Counted from the first letter of the stretch, positions 33,392 to 42,459 are shown. The stretch: DNA of 61,387 nt from Oscillospiraceae bacterium (GCA_902768805.1 CACXMX010000006.1:1-61387), one strand, 5' to 3'. Program-made: numbers and translations. The notes: generated by a model from the sequence alone, not told the origin.

Positions 33392-34292
33392 ACGATTGCT
33401 CCGCGCGCTGCTCCTCACCGCCGCGGCCCTGCTTTTCACCCGTACGGTCCCTGCCGCAAGGGCGGCATCCGTCCGCTCATTTCCGGAGACCGCGTTTGTG
33501 TATCCCGTGTACTCTGTCCGGACCGAGGTCAACGGCGTACGGCATCAGCTGCAGGGGGCGTGTACCGACGGCAGGTATATATGGGGCGGATGGAACAACC
33601 GGCGGATCATCACCCGCCTGGACATCACCACCATGGAGCTGCAGACACGGGAATTCACCGAGGAGGAATGGGTGTGCGGGCATATCAACGATATGGCCTA
33701 CAATCCCAACACCAACCTGCTGTACGTGGTGGGCTATGACCCCAACGACTTCAGCACCCGCGGCAATATCGTGATGTTCGACCCCATCACGCTGGAATAC
33801 CGGGGAATGATCCGGCTGCGGCATGACGGAGAGATGATCCCCATCAATTCCATGGTTTACGACCGGAGGAACGACCGGTATATCGTCTCCCTGGCCGGAA
33901 AAGCGGGAAAGGACAATGTGATCCTTGACGCAGACTTTCGTTACGTCGGACCTTTGACGCTCGAACGGGCCGAAACCCTCACGCTGCAGGGGTTTGATAC
34001 GGACGGGGAATATCTGTATCGCTCCGTTTGGGACAAAAACAGCGGCAATTTCATCACTGTATACGACATGGACGGCCGGTTCCTTGCCCAGATCGATACC
34101 GGGGTATCCGGTAAAGCCATGGAACTCGAGGACATCATGTACGACTGGAACGGGGCATGGTATCTGAACTGTTCACACTGCGACGGGACGGGCGGCTCGT
34201 TTTTCTACACGCAGCTCGTTCCCAACGAGGATCCTTCCCTTTGGGAGAACATCCTCGGCCGGATCGCGGCGCCGGTATCCGATCTTCTGTGA
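33384..34292 (+). CDS. Secreted hypothetical protein, propeller-like repeats
   Basis: 302 residues with a signal peptide (basic start, hydrophobic 4-20, likely cleavage after the A-R-A at ~27-29). The mature part repeats short beta segments such as GRYIWGGWNNRRIITRLD, NLLYVVGYDPND and EYLYRSVWDKNSGNFITVYD, which suggest a beta-propeller binding or lyase-like fold. I do not recognise a family. It overlaps the methyltransferase stop, so it belongs to the lysA operon, and it ends at a very strong terminator. Confidence 0.75.
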   Translation: MRKRLLRALLLTAAALLFTRTVPAARAASVRSFPETAFVYPVYSVRTEVNGVRHQLQGACTDGRYIWGGWNNRRIITRLDITTMELQTREFTEEEWVCGHINDMAYNPNTNLLYVVGYDPNDFSTRGNIVMFDPITLEYRGMIRLRHDGEMIPINSMVYDRRNDRYIVSLAGKAGKDNVILDADFRYVGPLTLERAETLTLQGFDTDGEYLYRSVWDKNSGNFITVYDMDGRFLAQIDTGVSGKAMELEDIMYDWNGAWYLNCSHCDGTGGSFFYTQLVPNEDPSLWENILGRIAAPVSDLL

Positions 34293-34301
34293 TCGCGCCC
34301 C

Positions 34302-34349
34302 AAACACAGAGCGCCCCCGCGGAACAGTCCGCGGGGGCGCTCTGTGTTT
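34302..34349. terminator. Strong bidirectional terminator
   Basis: Perfect 22-bp inverted repeat (34302-34323 and 34328-34349) with a 4-nt loop. It has A-rich and T-rich ends and lies between convergent genes. Confidence 0.95.
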
Positions 34350-34376
34350 TGAAGCGTTTATTGCGTATATACAGTA

Positions 34377-36389
34377 TTATTTCGCGGTGGCCGTGAGAAC
34401 GATCTCCACGATAAGCCCCGTTCCGGTGATCGTTTTGTCCTCAACGGTTATCTCAATGAGAGGATCGGCGATGCCGCTGAGCTCGGCCTTCTTCCGGATA
34501 CCGCGATCGACGATCTCCCGTGCGTATTCGACGGCTTCTGCTTTTCTGTCCCGTTTGAAGAAGACGCGCTTACCCTCCTCGGCCACGGCGTAGCCCACCA
34601 GGACGGTCTGCTCGTAAATAGCCTGGATGCGCAGCTGGACCACGGCCATCCTTCGGCTGGCGATGGCACCCAGGGCGTTGGCCACGCCCGCGTGGGCCGG
34701 GACGACGGCCCGTGTGCCCAGCAGCCGGGCCACCCTGGGAAGAAATACGTGGATCGGGGCGCCCACACCGATCAGAGGCAGGCGGCAGGTGAGCTCCAGG
34801 ACACCCTCGGACGCTTCATAGTTTTCCGGCTCGTCCACACGCTGCACGGCCTGGCGGTAGCAGGCGTCCAGGACGGGAGCGAGATAATCGGCATCCTCAA
34901 ACTGCTTGATTTTCGGGAAACGCTGGCCGAGGATCACCCGGCCGAGGGCAAAATACATCTTGCGCTGAACAAGCTCATAGACCTTGTCGGGCAGCTCTTC
35001 GGGCTCGCACTGCGCCAGGTCGGCCATGAATTTGGCCGCGATGCGGGCGGCAGCGGGGTCGTAGAGATCGAAATCTCCCTTGAGCAGCATCATATCCGTG
35101 GGCGTCAGCCCGCTGCGGATGATGACGCCGTCGGACTCCAGGCGCGCCGCGGGCAGACGGCGCTTTTCGCAGTCGAGCTTTTCCGCCAGATCGGAGATGA
35201 TCAGGGGCTTCTCGCGCAGCGCTTCGCAGAGTGCCCGCTCCTCGTCCGTGTAGCCGAGTTTGCCGGAAATGTCCTTCAGCAGTACGTAAAACTCCAGGTC
35301 GTAGGGGGAGGCGTGGCTTTTCTGCGCGGTCAGAAGATTGAGGCGGGGCAGAACGCAGTCGTATTCCTCGGAGAGGATGCTCAGCGGGATCACGCGCACC
35401 GCGTCCAGGGAAAGGATGTGGTCCTTGCATTTGACGCCGCTGTCACCGCCCAGACCGATGGTATCGACATAAATGCCCTCGACCATCGTGCGCCAGCGTC
35501 CGATCTTGATGCCGCCGGTGGCCGGAGCGGGGATGTGGTCGCGGACGATAGCGATGTCGGTGGTGGTGCCGCCCATGTCCACGACCATGCCGTTCGTCTC
35601 TCCGGCGAGGACGCTTCCGCCCACCACGCTGGCGGCCGGCCCGCACAGAATGGTCTCCACGGGGAACTGGCGGGCCGTCTCCGAGGGAACCATGGTGCCG
35701 TTGGAAAGAATGATCGTGATGGGGATGTTCAGGCCGCGGCCGGCGCACACATGGCGGATCGCTTCCATAAACTCGGACACCAGAGGGATCAGCATGGCGT
35801 TGAGAAGAGTGCCGGCGCAGGTCTTCATGATGTCGACCTCATTGGAGATGTCGTAGGCGATGGTCACCGGCACGTCAAGCTCCTCCTGCAGGATCTTGTA
35901 CGCGGTGAGCTCAAAGCGGCCTCCGTTGGCGCGGGGATAGACCTGTACGATGCCCACGGAATCGCAGTCGGCAAACATCTCGGGGGCGTTGGCGCGCAGA
36001 GCCTCCCAGTCCGGATCCATCGGGTGTGAGAACACGCCCTCGGCCCTGGCCTCGAGTGTGATGAAGCGGGTCATGTCCGTCATTCCGTAGGAGGCGAAGG
36101 CCTCTTTCAGATGATCCATGAGAGCGCCCTGAAAACCGATCAGAAGCAGTTTGGCCCGGGCACCTTTGTTTTCCAGACTGGCGTTGGTGGCCAGTGTGGT
36201 GGACAGGGCTACGCTCTCCGCTTTTTCCACCAGCTCCGGAGGCAGCGTGTCGAGTGCGTTGGCTATGCCGATCTCCAGATTCTGTTTTGTGGTGAGGGCC
36301 TTGCCCGCGGCAAGGACTTCTCCTCTGTCAAAGTCGTAAATGACGGCGTCGGTGCAGGTGCCGCCGGTATCGATCCCGATCCCAATCAT
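34377..36389 (-). CDS. Hydantoinase/oxoprolinase family (HyuA-like) ATPase
   Basis: 670 residues. An ASKHA-type nucleotide fold opens with IGIGIDTGGTCTDAVIYDF, and a second phosphate motif VVDMGGTTTDIAIV lies near residue 285, as in HyuA/OplA. N-hydantoinase A domains cleave cyclic amides with ATP; here no HyuB partner is present. Similar ASKHA proteins also occur near corrinoid methyltransferase genes, where they may serve as activators. The UroD array 2 kb away makes this worth considering, but that link is inference. I set the start at 36389, where the conserved motif begins and AAAGGA precedes it. It has its own promoter. Confidence 0.82.
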   Translation of the reverse strand: MIGIGIDTGGTCTDAVIYDFDRGEVLAAGKALTTKQNLEIGIANALDTLPPELVEKAESVALSTTLATNASLENKGARAKLLLIGFQGALMDHLKEAFASYGMTDMTRFITLEARAEGVFSHPMDPDWEALRANAPEMFADCDSVGIVQVYPRANGGRFELTAYKILQEELDVPVTIAYDISNEVDIMKTCAGTLLNAMLIPLVSEFMEAIRHVCAGRGLNIPITIILSNGTMVPSETARQFPVETILCGPAASVVGGSVLAGETNGMVVDMGGTTTDIAIVRDHIPAPATGGIKIGRWRTMVEGIYVDTIGLGGDSGVKCKDHILSLDAVRVIPLSILSEEYDCVLPRLNLLTAQKSHASPYDLEFYVLLKDISGKLGYTDEERALCEALREKPLIISDLAEKLDCEKRRLPAARLESDGVIIRSGLTPTDMMLLKGDFDLYDPAAARIAAKFMADLAQCEPEELPDKVYELVQRKMYFALGRVILGQRFPKIKQFEDADYLAPVLDACYRQAVQRVDEPENYEASEGVLELTCRLPLIGVGAPIHVFLPRVARLLGTRAVVPAHAGVANALGAIASRRMAVVQLRIQAIYEQTVLVGYAVAEEGKRVFFKRDRKAEAVEYAREIVDRGIRKKAELSGIADPLIEITVEDKTITGTGLIVEIVLTATAK

Positions 36390-36420
36390 GAGCAATCCGT
36401 CCTTTGCATGAATATGATTT

Positions 36421-36450
36421 ATTATATAGCGCATCCCGAATTGAACGCAA
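36421..36450 (-). promoter_or_regulatory. Promoter of the HyuA-like gene
   Basis: On minus: TTGCGT (36450-36445), an 18-nt spacer and TATAAT (36426-36421), about 32 nt before the start. Confidence 0.7.
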
Positions 36451-36537
36451 CCTGTATTTTTCGGACGCGAAAAATCTTCCCGGGAGAACGCGCGCAGTAC
36501 GGCCGCAGCCCGGTGCGGATGCCGGATACGCCTATGT

Positions 36538-36578
36538 GAAAACACCGGAGCCGCCGCCGGGGGGCATCCGGTGTTTTC
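36538..36578 (-). terminator. Terminator after the DUF1846 gene
   Basis: Perfect 12-bp stem (36538-36549 and 36567-36578). It lies just after the DUF1846 stop and separates it from the downstream HyuA-like gene. Confidence 0.75.
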
Positions 36579-36590
36579 GCAGTGAGACGG

Positions 36591-38078
36591 TCAGCCGTGA
36601 TAAAGCTTGTGATTCTCGTATTTCGGCTCGCAGGTCAGATTTACCCCGAGCTTGGAGAGCGTGCTTTCGTCTCCTGAAGAGAGGATCACGGTGGCGTGGG
36701 CCTCGGAGCCGGAGAGCAGGTTGAGCGCCTCCATGGCGCGGGACGCCACGGGATCGGTGACCGCGCACACAGCCAGAGCGATCAGCGCCTCGTTGATGTG
36801 CAGACGGGGATTGTGGCTGCCAAGGTGCTCCACCTTGAGATGATGCAGGGGAGTGATGATGTCGGGGGAGAGAAGAGTCACCTCGTCCTCGATGCCCGCG
36901 AGTGTTTTGAGCGCGTTGAGTATGCACGCGGAGGCGGCGCCGAGAAGTGAACTGGTCTTGCCGGTAACGATACGCCCGTCCGGAAGCTCCATGGCCACGG
37001 CGGGAGTATCGCCGTTTTCACGGGACTTCTCCAGCGCGGGGATCACCGGCGGACGGTCCTCTCCGCGGATGTTCAGCGTGTTCATCAGCAGCTCCAGCTT
37101 GAATACCGAGCTTTGCTCTGCCATGCCCTTGCGGACCTCGCAGTTGGTGCGGTACCAGCGGCGGATGATCTCCTGGCGGGAGGCCTCGCAGCAGACTTCA
37201 TCGTCGGAAATGCAGAACCCGGCCATGTTGACGCCCATATCCGTGGGGCTCTTGTACGGGCACTCCCCGAGAATGCGGCCCATGATGGCCGACAGAACGG
37301 GGAAGATCTCCACGTCCCTGTTGTAATTAACGGCTTTTTCCCCGTAGGCCTCCAGATGGAAGGGGTCGATCATGTTCACGTCGTCGAGATCGGCCGTGGC
37401 GGCTTCGTAGGCAAGATTCACCGGGTGCTTGAGAGGCAGATTCCATATGGGAAAGGTTTCAAATTTGGCGTAGCCGGCCTTTTCACCGCGGATATGGTGA
37501 TGATAGAGCTGGCAAAGGCAGGTAGACATTTTCCCGCTGCCCGGACCGGGAGCCGTGACGACCACCAGCGGACGGGACGTCTCGATGAAATCGCTCTTTC
37601 CAAATCCGTCCGCGGAGACGATCAGCGGCAGGTCCGCGGGATAGTTGGGGATCAGATACTGCCTGTATACCGGCAGACCCAGTGAGGCAAGCCTTTTTTC
37701 AAAGGGGGAGGCCGCCGATCCTTCCCGGCAGTGAGTGATGCAAACGCCGCCCACATAGAGCCCGGACGCGCGGAAGGCGTCGATCAGACGGAGCGCTTCC
37801 ATGTCGTAGGTTATGCCCAGGTCGCCGCGGCGCTTGTTGCGCTCGACGTCGTCGGCGGAGATGACCACGATGATCTCGGCCTCATCCTTCATCTCCAGAA
37901 GCATGCGGATCTTGCTGTCCGGACGAAAGCCCGGAAGCACACGGGAGGCATGGTAGTCGTCAAACAGCTTGCCGCCGAATTCCAGATACAGCTTGCCGCC
38001 CAGCTCGCCGATGCGGCGGCGGATCCGTTCGGACTGGAGTGAGACGTATTTATTGTTGTCAAACCCGATCGCGTACAT
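36591..38078 (-). CDS. DUF1846 family protein
   Basis: 495 residues, full length for the DUF1846 family (~490-500), which is common in Firmicutes and has no firm biochemical role. Family segments: MYAIGFDNNKYVSLQSE, ITYDMEALRLIDAFRA, VVTAPGPGSGKMSTCLCQLYHH (a glycine-rich phosphate-binding-like loop), MGVNMAGFCISDDEV and TALxxGGS-like C-terminal repeats. GGAGG is spaced 10 nt from the ATG. It has its own terminator. It is divergent from the first UroD-family gene of the array, so it may share regulation across the 279-bp gap. Confidence 0.88.
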   Translation of the reverse strand: MYAIGFDNNKYVSLQSERIRRRIGELGGKLYLEFGGKLFDDYHASRVLPGFRPDSKIRMLLEMKDEAEIIVVISADDVERNKRRGDLGITYDMEALRLIDAFRASGLYVGGVCITHCREGSAASPFEKRLASLGLPVYRQYLIPNYPADLPLIVSADGFGKSDFIETSRPLVVVTAPGPGSGKMSTCLCQLYHHHIRGEKAGYAKFETFPIWNLPLKHPVNLAYEAATADLDDVNMIDPFHLEAYGEKAVNYNRDVEIFPVLSAIMGRILGECPYKSPTDMGVNMAGFCISDDEVCCEASRQEIIRRWYRTNCEVRKGMAEQSSVFKLELLMNTLNIRGEDRPPVIPALEKSRENGDTPAVAMELPDGRIVTGKTSSLLGAASACILNALKTLAGIEDEVTLLSPDIITPLHHLKVEHLGSHNPRLHINEALIALAVCAVTDPVASRAMEALNLLSGSEAHATVILSSGDESTLSKLGVNLTCEPKYENHKLYHG

Positions 38079-38222
38079 GGCAGATGATCCTCCCGAAAAC
38101 GATCTGACGATGAACAGAAAAAATATAAAAGTAATATATCATCACGACGGACATTTCGGCAACAAACAAATGGTAACGGACGGCAGGGGGAGGTGCCCTC
38201 AAGCGCGGTTTTCCGGCGTGCC

Positions 38223-38300
38223 GCACAAGTTTCCTCCCGGGAGAGCGGACGATTCTTTGTGCGGGAGATACATGGTCAAGTCCGGGAAAACAGATACAAT
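38223..38300 (+). promoter_or_regulatory. UroD-array element 1: spaced dyad plus promoter
   Basis: GCACAA (38223-38228), 28 nt, TTGTGC (38257-38262), 10 nt, TGGTCA (38273-38278), 16 nt, TACAAT (38295-38300). The same order and spacing occurs at 39571. It sits in the 279-bp gap between the divergent DUF1846 gene and the first array gene; I see no gene in that gap. Confidence 0.7.
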
Positions 38301-38357
38301 TATATAGGATAATCAGTCCTGCAATAAAACCGTTATTTTTATGAGGAGGTAAACGAT

Positions 38358-39446
38358 ATGCCCATTCCCTTTGATTCCAAGGAACTCGAGGTCGCCGGAC
38401 GGCTGCCCAGCTGGAACCCCGCGGTGCCCGGCACCGTGTTGTTCAATTTCCCCGTGAACCAGAAAGAGGCCTACCAGTCCCTGACCCTGAAGAAGGACGC
38501 CATCTGGCAGCCCTACGGCGTTGAGACCGGCTTCTTCTGCCCGTCCATCATTCCCGACAACATCGCCCGCGCCTTCGTGTTTGAGGGCCAGCGCTGGCCC
38601 ACTCCCTACACCAAGGCTCCCGATATGTTCGGCATCAACTGGGTGTTCGTCCCCACCGCCGGCGGCTCCATGGAAGATCCCGACTACCCGCATCCCCTGG
38701 AGGACGTCAACGACTGGAAAGAGATCATCAAGTTCCCCAACCCCGAAGAGTGGGACTGGAAGGGCAGCGCCGAGCTGAATAAGGACTACCTGAACAACGG
38801 CAGAGCCAACATGTTCTGGTTCCTCAACGGCATGGGCTTCGAGCGCCTGATCTCCTTCATGGGCTTTGAGAACGCGGCCATGGCGCTGCTGGACGAGGAC
38901 CAGGAGGACGCCATGCATGAGCTGCTGCACGCTCTGACCGATCTGCACATCAAGATGGTCGATCTGGCCTGCGACGCTTACGGCGACGGCATCGGCGGCT
39001 TCTGCCTGCACGACGACTGGGGCTCCCAGAAGTCTCCGTTCTTCTCCACCCAGGTGGGCAAAGAGTTCTTCGTGCCCGAGTGGAAGCGCTTCACCGACCA
39101 CGTCCACAGCCGGGGCAAGATCGCCGACCTGCACTCCTGCGGCCACATCGAGGCCCAGATCGAGAACATCGTCGCGGGCGGCTGGGATTCCTGGACTCCC
39201 ATGCCCATGAACGACACCCACGCCCTGTACGAGAACTACGGCGACAAGCTCGTCATCGGCATCGTGGCGGACAAGTGGGATCCCAAGGCCAGCGAGGAAG
39301 AGCAGTATGAGGCGGGCAAAAAGTTCGCCGAGAAGTTCTTCAAGCCCGGCAAGGTCGGCGCTTACAGCACCTACACCGGCATCCCGATGACCGACGCGTA
39401 TGCCCGCGGCATGTATGAGACCAGCCGCAAGCTGAGTTGCCCCTGA
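38358..39446 (+). CDS. UroD-family (MtaA/CmuA-type) protein, array copy 1
   Basis: 362 residues. The metal motif is H259-S-C261-G in IADLHSCGHIEAQIENI. Long acidic and aromatic segments (YGVETGFFCPSIIPDNIAR, DWKEIIKFP, HDDWGSQKSPFF, MPMNDTHALYE) are shared with array copies 2 and 3 and define one subfamily. The family includes methyltransferases that move methyl groups from a corrinoid protein to thiols, with zinc bound by HxC plus a later Cys; here the equivalent late region (AYSTYTGIPMTD) has no Cys. No heme-pathway genes are nearby, so HemE is unlikely. GAGGAGGT precedes the ATG. Monocistronic, with its own element and terminator. Confidence 0.85.
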   Translation: MPIPFDSKELEVAGRLPSWNPAVPGTVLFNFPVNQKEAYQSLTLKKDAIWQPYGVETGFFCPSIIPDNIARAFVFEGQRWPTPYTKAPDMFGINWVFVPTAGGSMEDPDYPHPLEDVNDWKEIIKFPNPEEWDWKGSAELNKDYLNNGRANMFWFLNGMGFERLISFMGFENAAMALLDEDQEDAMHELLHALTDLHIKMVDLACDAYGDGIGGFCLHDDWGSQKSPFFSTQVGKEFFVPEWKRFTDHVHSRGKIADLHSCGHIEAQIENIVAGGWDSWTPMPMNDTHALYENYGDKLVIGIVADKWDPKASEEEQYEAGKKFAEKFFKPGKVGAYSTYTGIPMTDAYARGMYETSRKLSCP

Positions 39447-39479
39447 TAAGAGGACCTGACAGTACCATTTCGATCTCCC

Positions 39480-39503
39480 GGAGGACGGCCTGTGCCGTCC
39501 TCC
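39480..39503 (+). terminator. Terminator of array copy 1
   Basis: Perfect 10-bp stem (39480-39489 and 39494-39503) with a CTGT loop and five T's. Confidence 0.92.
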
Positions 39504-39570
39504 TTTTTATGTTCCGAACGCGGGGGCCTCGGCGCGGAGACGCCGGGCTGTGAGCTCTTTGCGAAGGCGC

Positions 39571-39648
39571 GCACAAGTATATACCCGGGAACGGCGGGGA
39601 TTCTTTGTGCTGTGAACACGTGGTCACTACCGTAAAAACAGATACAAT
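39571..39648 (+). promoter_or_regulatory. UroD-array element 2: spaced dyad plus promoter
   Basis: GCACAA (39571-39576), 28 nt, TTGTGC (39605-39610), 10 nt, TGGTCA (39621-39626), 16 nt, TACAAT (39643-39648). Identical spacing to element 1. The region around the -10 box (AAAACAGATACAAT) is also identical. Confidence 0.7.
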
Positions 39649-39717
39649 AGTAAATAGAGACATTGTCTGCACATAAATGACAGAACAACGAAAATCATTT
39701 AAGAGGAGGTATCATCC

Positions 39718-40821
39718 ATGTCCATTCCTTTTGATCCCAAAGAACTCCAGATCGTGCGGCGTCAGCCCAGCTTCAACCCCGCTCTCCCCGGCACGGCGCT
39801 GTTTGATTTCCCCGTCACCGAGCGCGAGGCATATGTGTCCACGGTTCTGAACAAGCAGCTCGTCTGGCAGCCCTACGGCGTGGAGACCAGCTTCATTTCC
39901 CCGCATATCATCCCCGACAACATCGCCCGCGGCTTCGTCATTGAGGCCGAGCGGTGGCCCACCCCCTACACCAAGGCTCCCGACATGTTCGGCATCAACT
40001 GGGTCTATGTTCCCGTAGCCGGCGGCGCCATGGAGGATCCCGACTATCCGCATCCCCTGGAGGATGTCAACGACTGGAAAGAGATCATCAAGTTCCCCGA
40101 CATCTACTCCTGGGATTGGGAAGGCAGCGGCAAGATGAACTATGAGTACCTGAAGAACAACGGCAAGTGCAACGTCTTCTGGTTCCTCAACGGCATGGGC
40201 TTCGAGCGGCTGATCTCCTTCATGGGCTTCGAGTCCGCGGCCATGGCGCTGCTGGACGAGGATCAGGAGGACGCCCTGCATGAGCTGCTGCACGAGCTGG
40301 CCACACTGCATATCAAGATGATCGACTGCGTGGCCGAGACCTACGGCGACGGCATCCAGGCCATAGACATTCACGACGACTGGGGCTCCCAGAAGGCTCC
40401 GTTCTTCTCCCCCGCGATCGGCAGAGAGTTCTTCGTGGACGAGTGGAAGCGCGTCACCGATCATATCCACAGCAAGGGCATGATCGCCGACCTGCACTCC
40501 TGCGGCCACATCGACGCCCACATCGAGAACATCGTCGCGGGCGGCTGGGATTCCTGGACCCCGATGCCCATGAACGACACGCATGCCATGTACGAGAAGT
40601 ACGGCGACAAGATCACCATCGGCATCGTGGCGGACAAGTGGGATCCGACCGCCAGCGAGGAAGAGCAGTACGAGGCGGGCAAGAAGTTCGCCGAGAAGTT
40701 CTGCAAGCCCGGCAAGCGCCTACAGCATGTACACCGGCATCCCCGTGACCGACGCTTACGCCCGCGGCGTCTACGAGACCAGCCGCAAAATGAGCTGAGC
40801 GTAAGCCGATACCCCACTTAA
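39718..40821 (+). CDS. UroD-family protein, array copy 2, with frameshifted C-terminus
   Basis: 367 residues as read. The first 333 residues follow copy 1 closely (PYGVETSFISPHIIPDNIAR, HDDWGSQKAPFF, ADLHSCGHIDAHIENI with H260/C262). After KPGK at 40716 the frame changes: the read-through tail is arginine-rich, while the +1 frame from 40718 restores AYSMYTGIPVTDAYARG and stops at 40798. Compared with copy 1 the DNA lacks five bases (a GTCGG at this point). So the gene is either truncated and altered at its last ~27 residues, or the sequence carries an error. Same subfamily and likely role as copy 1. Confidence 0.8.
   Translation: MSIPFDPKELQIVRRQPSFNPALPGTALFDFPVTEREAYVSTVLNKQLVWQPYGVETSFISPHIIPDNIARGFVIEAERWPTPYTKAPDMFGINWVYVPVAGGAMEDPDYPHPLEDVNDWKEIIKFPDIYSWDWEGSGKMNYEYLKNNGKCNVFWFLNGMGFERLISFMGFESAAMALLDEDQEDALHELLHELATLHIKMIDCVAETYGDGIQAIDIHDDWGSQKAPFFSPAIGREFFVDEWKRVTDHIHSKGMIADLHSCGHIDAHIENIVAGGWDSWTPMPMNDTHAMYEKYGDKITIGIVADKWDPTASEEEQYEAGKKFAEKFCKPGKRLQHVHRHPRDRRLRPRRLRDQPQNELSVSRYPT
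40716..40718 (+). other. Frameshift point in array copy 2
   Basis: At GGCAAG|CGCC the sequence lacks five bases present in the homologous position of copy 1 (GGCAAG then GTCGG then CGCT). The homologous C-terminal reading continues in the next frame to a TGA at 40796-40798. Confidence 0.75.
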
Positions 40822-40833
40822 TAGGACAGACTG

Positions 40834-40859
40834 AGAAGGACGGCTTCGGCCGTCCTTCT
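40834..40859 (+). terminator. Terminator of array copy 2
   Basis: Perfect 11-bp stem (40834-40844 and 40849-40859) with a TTCG tetraloop and a T-rich tail. The gap up to 41099 holds only this and element 3; I see no gene in it. Confidence 0.92.
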
Positions 40860-40957
40860 TTCTTTGCGGTGAGTGAAAAACGCTGCTGCCGGCAGCCGCG
40901 CTCCGTACCGATTGAACGGGCCGGCGCTGACGAAACGGACGGACGCGAAAACCGATT

Positions 40958-41034
40958 GCACAAAATCAGCTGATGGGTCCCACTGTTTTTTTGTACTTCG
41001 CGACCCTGTACTCTTTACAGGGAACCTGTAAAAT
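40958..41034 (+). promoter_or_regulatory. UroD-array element 3: spaced dyad plus promoter
   Basis: GCACAA (40958-40963), 27 nt, TTGTAC (40991-40996, one mismatch to TTGTGC), 10 nt, TGTACT (41007-41012), 16 nt, TAAAAT (41029-41034). Confidence 0.6.
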
Positions 41035-41099
41035 ATACATGTTTGAGAGTCTGTACATTATCAGAGAAAACAAACAGTATTAATTGAGGAGGAAAACAA

Positions 41100-42191
41100 A
41101 TGTCTTACGCCTACGATCCCAAGGAGCTCGACTTTACCGAAAGGACCATGAGCTTCAACCCCGCTGTTCCCGGCACCCCCCTGTTCAAGTTCCCCGTAAG
41201 CATCCGCGAGGCCTACGAGTCCCTGCTGGTCAAGAAGGACCCCGTCTGGATGCCCTACGGCGTTGAGACCGGCTTCTTTGCCCCCTCCGTCATCCCCGAC
41301 AACATTGCCCGCGGCTTCGTGTTCGAGGCCAAACCCTGGCCCGTGCCCTACGACCGCCACAAGGATATGTTCGGCATCGAGTGGATCTACGTTCCCGTTG
41401 CCGGCGGCTCCATGGAGGATCCCGATCACGCCCGCCTGCTCGAGGACGCCAACGACTGGAAAGAGAACCTGACTTTCCCCGATGTCGACTCCTGGGATTG
41501 GGACGCCAGCGCCCGCCTGAACAACGACTACCTGAAGAACAACGGCAAGGCCAACCTGCTGTGGCTGCTCAACGGCGCCGGTTTCGAGCGCCTGATCAGC
41601 TTCTTCGGCTTTGAGAACGCCGCCCTGGCCCTGGTTGACGAGGACCAGGAGGACGCCATGCACGAGCTGCTTTCCGCGCTGACCGACCTGTACATCAAGA
41701 TCATTGACCGCTGCGTCGAGACCTACGGCGAGGGCCTGAGCGGCTTCGATTACCACGACGACTGGGGCTCCCAGAAATCCCCGTTCTTCTCCGAGGACGC
41801 CGCGCAGACCTTCTTCGTCCCCGAGTGGAAGCGCCTGACCAGCCACATCAAGAGCAAGGGCAAGATCGCCGAGCTGCACTCCTGCGGCCATATCGAGGAC
41901 CGCATCCAGTGCATCGTCGACGGCGGCTGGGACAACTGGGCCCCCATGCCCATGAACGACACCCAGAAGCTTTACCGCGAGTACGGCGACAAGATCATGA
42001 TCGCCGTCTGCCCCGATCGTCCCGCCGACGACACCTTCGAGGCGCAGTACGAGGCCGGTAAAAAGTTCGCCGAGAAGTTCTTCGAGCGCGGCAAGGTCGC
42101 CTGCTTCAGCAGCTTCTACGCCGGCTTCCCCATGTCCGACGGCTTTGCCAAGGGCATGTACGAGGTCAGCCGCCAGAAGGCCGCGAAGTAA
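41100..42191 (+). CDS. UroD-family (MtaA/CmuA-type) protein, array copy 3
   Basis: 363 residues of the same subfamily as copies 1 and 2. The metal motif is H260-S-C262-G. Unlike them it has a cysteine in the late segment (GKVACFSSFYAGFP), where methyltransferase relatives place the third zinc ligand, so its metal site may be complete. Shared segments: YGVETGFFAPSVIPDNIARGF, HDDWGSQKSPFF and MPMNDTQKLY. GAGGAGG precedes the ATG. It has its own element and terminator. Codon use is strongly biased to C-ending codons, as in copies 1 and 2, a hint of high expression. Confidence 0.85.
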   Translation: MSYAYDPKELDFTERTMSFNPAVPGTPLFKFPVSIREAYESLLVKKDPVWMPYGVETGFFAPSVIPDNIARGFVFEAKPWPVPYDRHKDMFGIEWIYVPVAGGSMEDPDHARLLEDANDWKENLTFPDVDSWDWDASARLNNDYLKNNGKANLLWLLNGAGFERLISFFGFENAALALVDEDQEDAMHELLSALTDLYIKIIDRCVETYGEGLSGFDYHDDWGSQKSPFFSEDAAQTFFVPEWKRLTSHIKSKGKIAELHSCGHIEDRIQCIVDGGWDNWAPMPMNDTQKLYREYGDKIMIAVCPDRPADDTFEAQYEAGKKFAEKFFERGKVACFSSFYAGFPMSDGFAKGMYEVSRQKAAK

Positions 42192-42214
42192 GTTTCCATC
42201 ACATAAGATATCCG

Positions 42215-42240
42215 GAGAGACGGGGGATCCCCCGTCTCTC
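42215..42240 (+). terminator. Terminator of array copy 3
   Basis: Perfect 12-bp stem (42215-42226 and 42229-42240) followed by five T's. Confidence 0.92.
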
Positions 42241-42274
42241 TTTTTATCCGGAAGAAGGGAAGCGAGATGCGCGT

Positions 42275-42351
42275 GCACAAGTTTGGCGCGGAGCGGGCGA
42301 TCGTTCTTTGTGCTTGAAAAACCTGTTTTCTCACCGTCAGAATTGTAAAAT
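42275..42351 (+). promoter_or_regulatory. UroD-array element 4: spaced dyad plus promoter
   Basis: GCACAA (42275-42280), 27 nt, TTGTGC (42308-42313), 10 nt, TGTTTT (42324-42329), 16 nt, TAAAAT (42346-42351). ACCTGTTTT is also seen at the solitary gene (10191-10199). A second TTGTAAAATA copy follows at 42356. Confidence 0.65.
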
Positions 42352-42459
42352 ATTTATTGTAAAATACTGTACCCGGCGCATAGTCGGTACACGAAAAAAG
42401 CCGAAAGGGACGGCATCCGTCCTTTCCGGGGAGAACAGTTTATTGAGGAGGAGACGCGA

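Noticed and set aside
38223..42351. CRISPR-like repeat spacing in the UroD gaps
   Set aside because: The repeated units are about 1.3 kb apart and surround promoters; there are no short regular repeats or cas genes.
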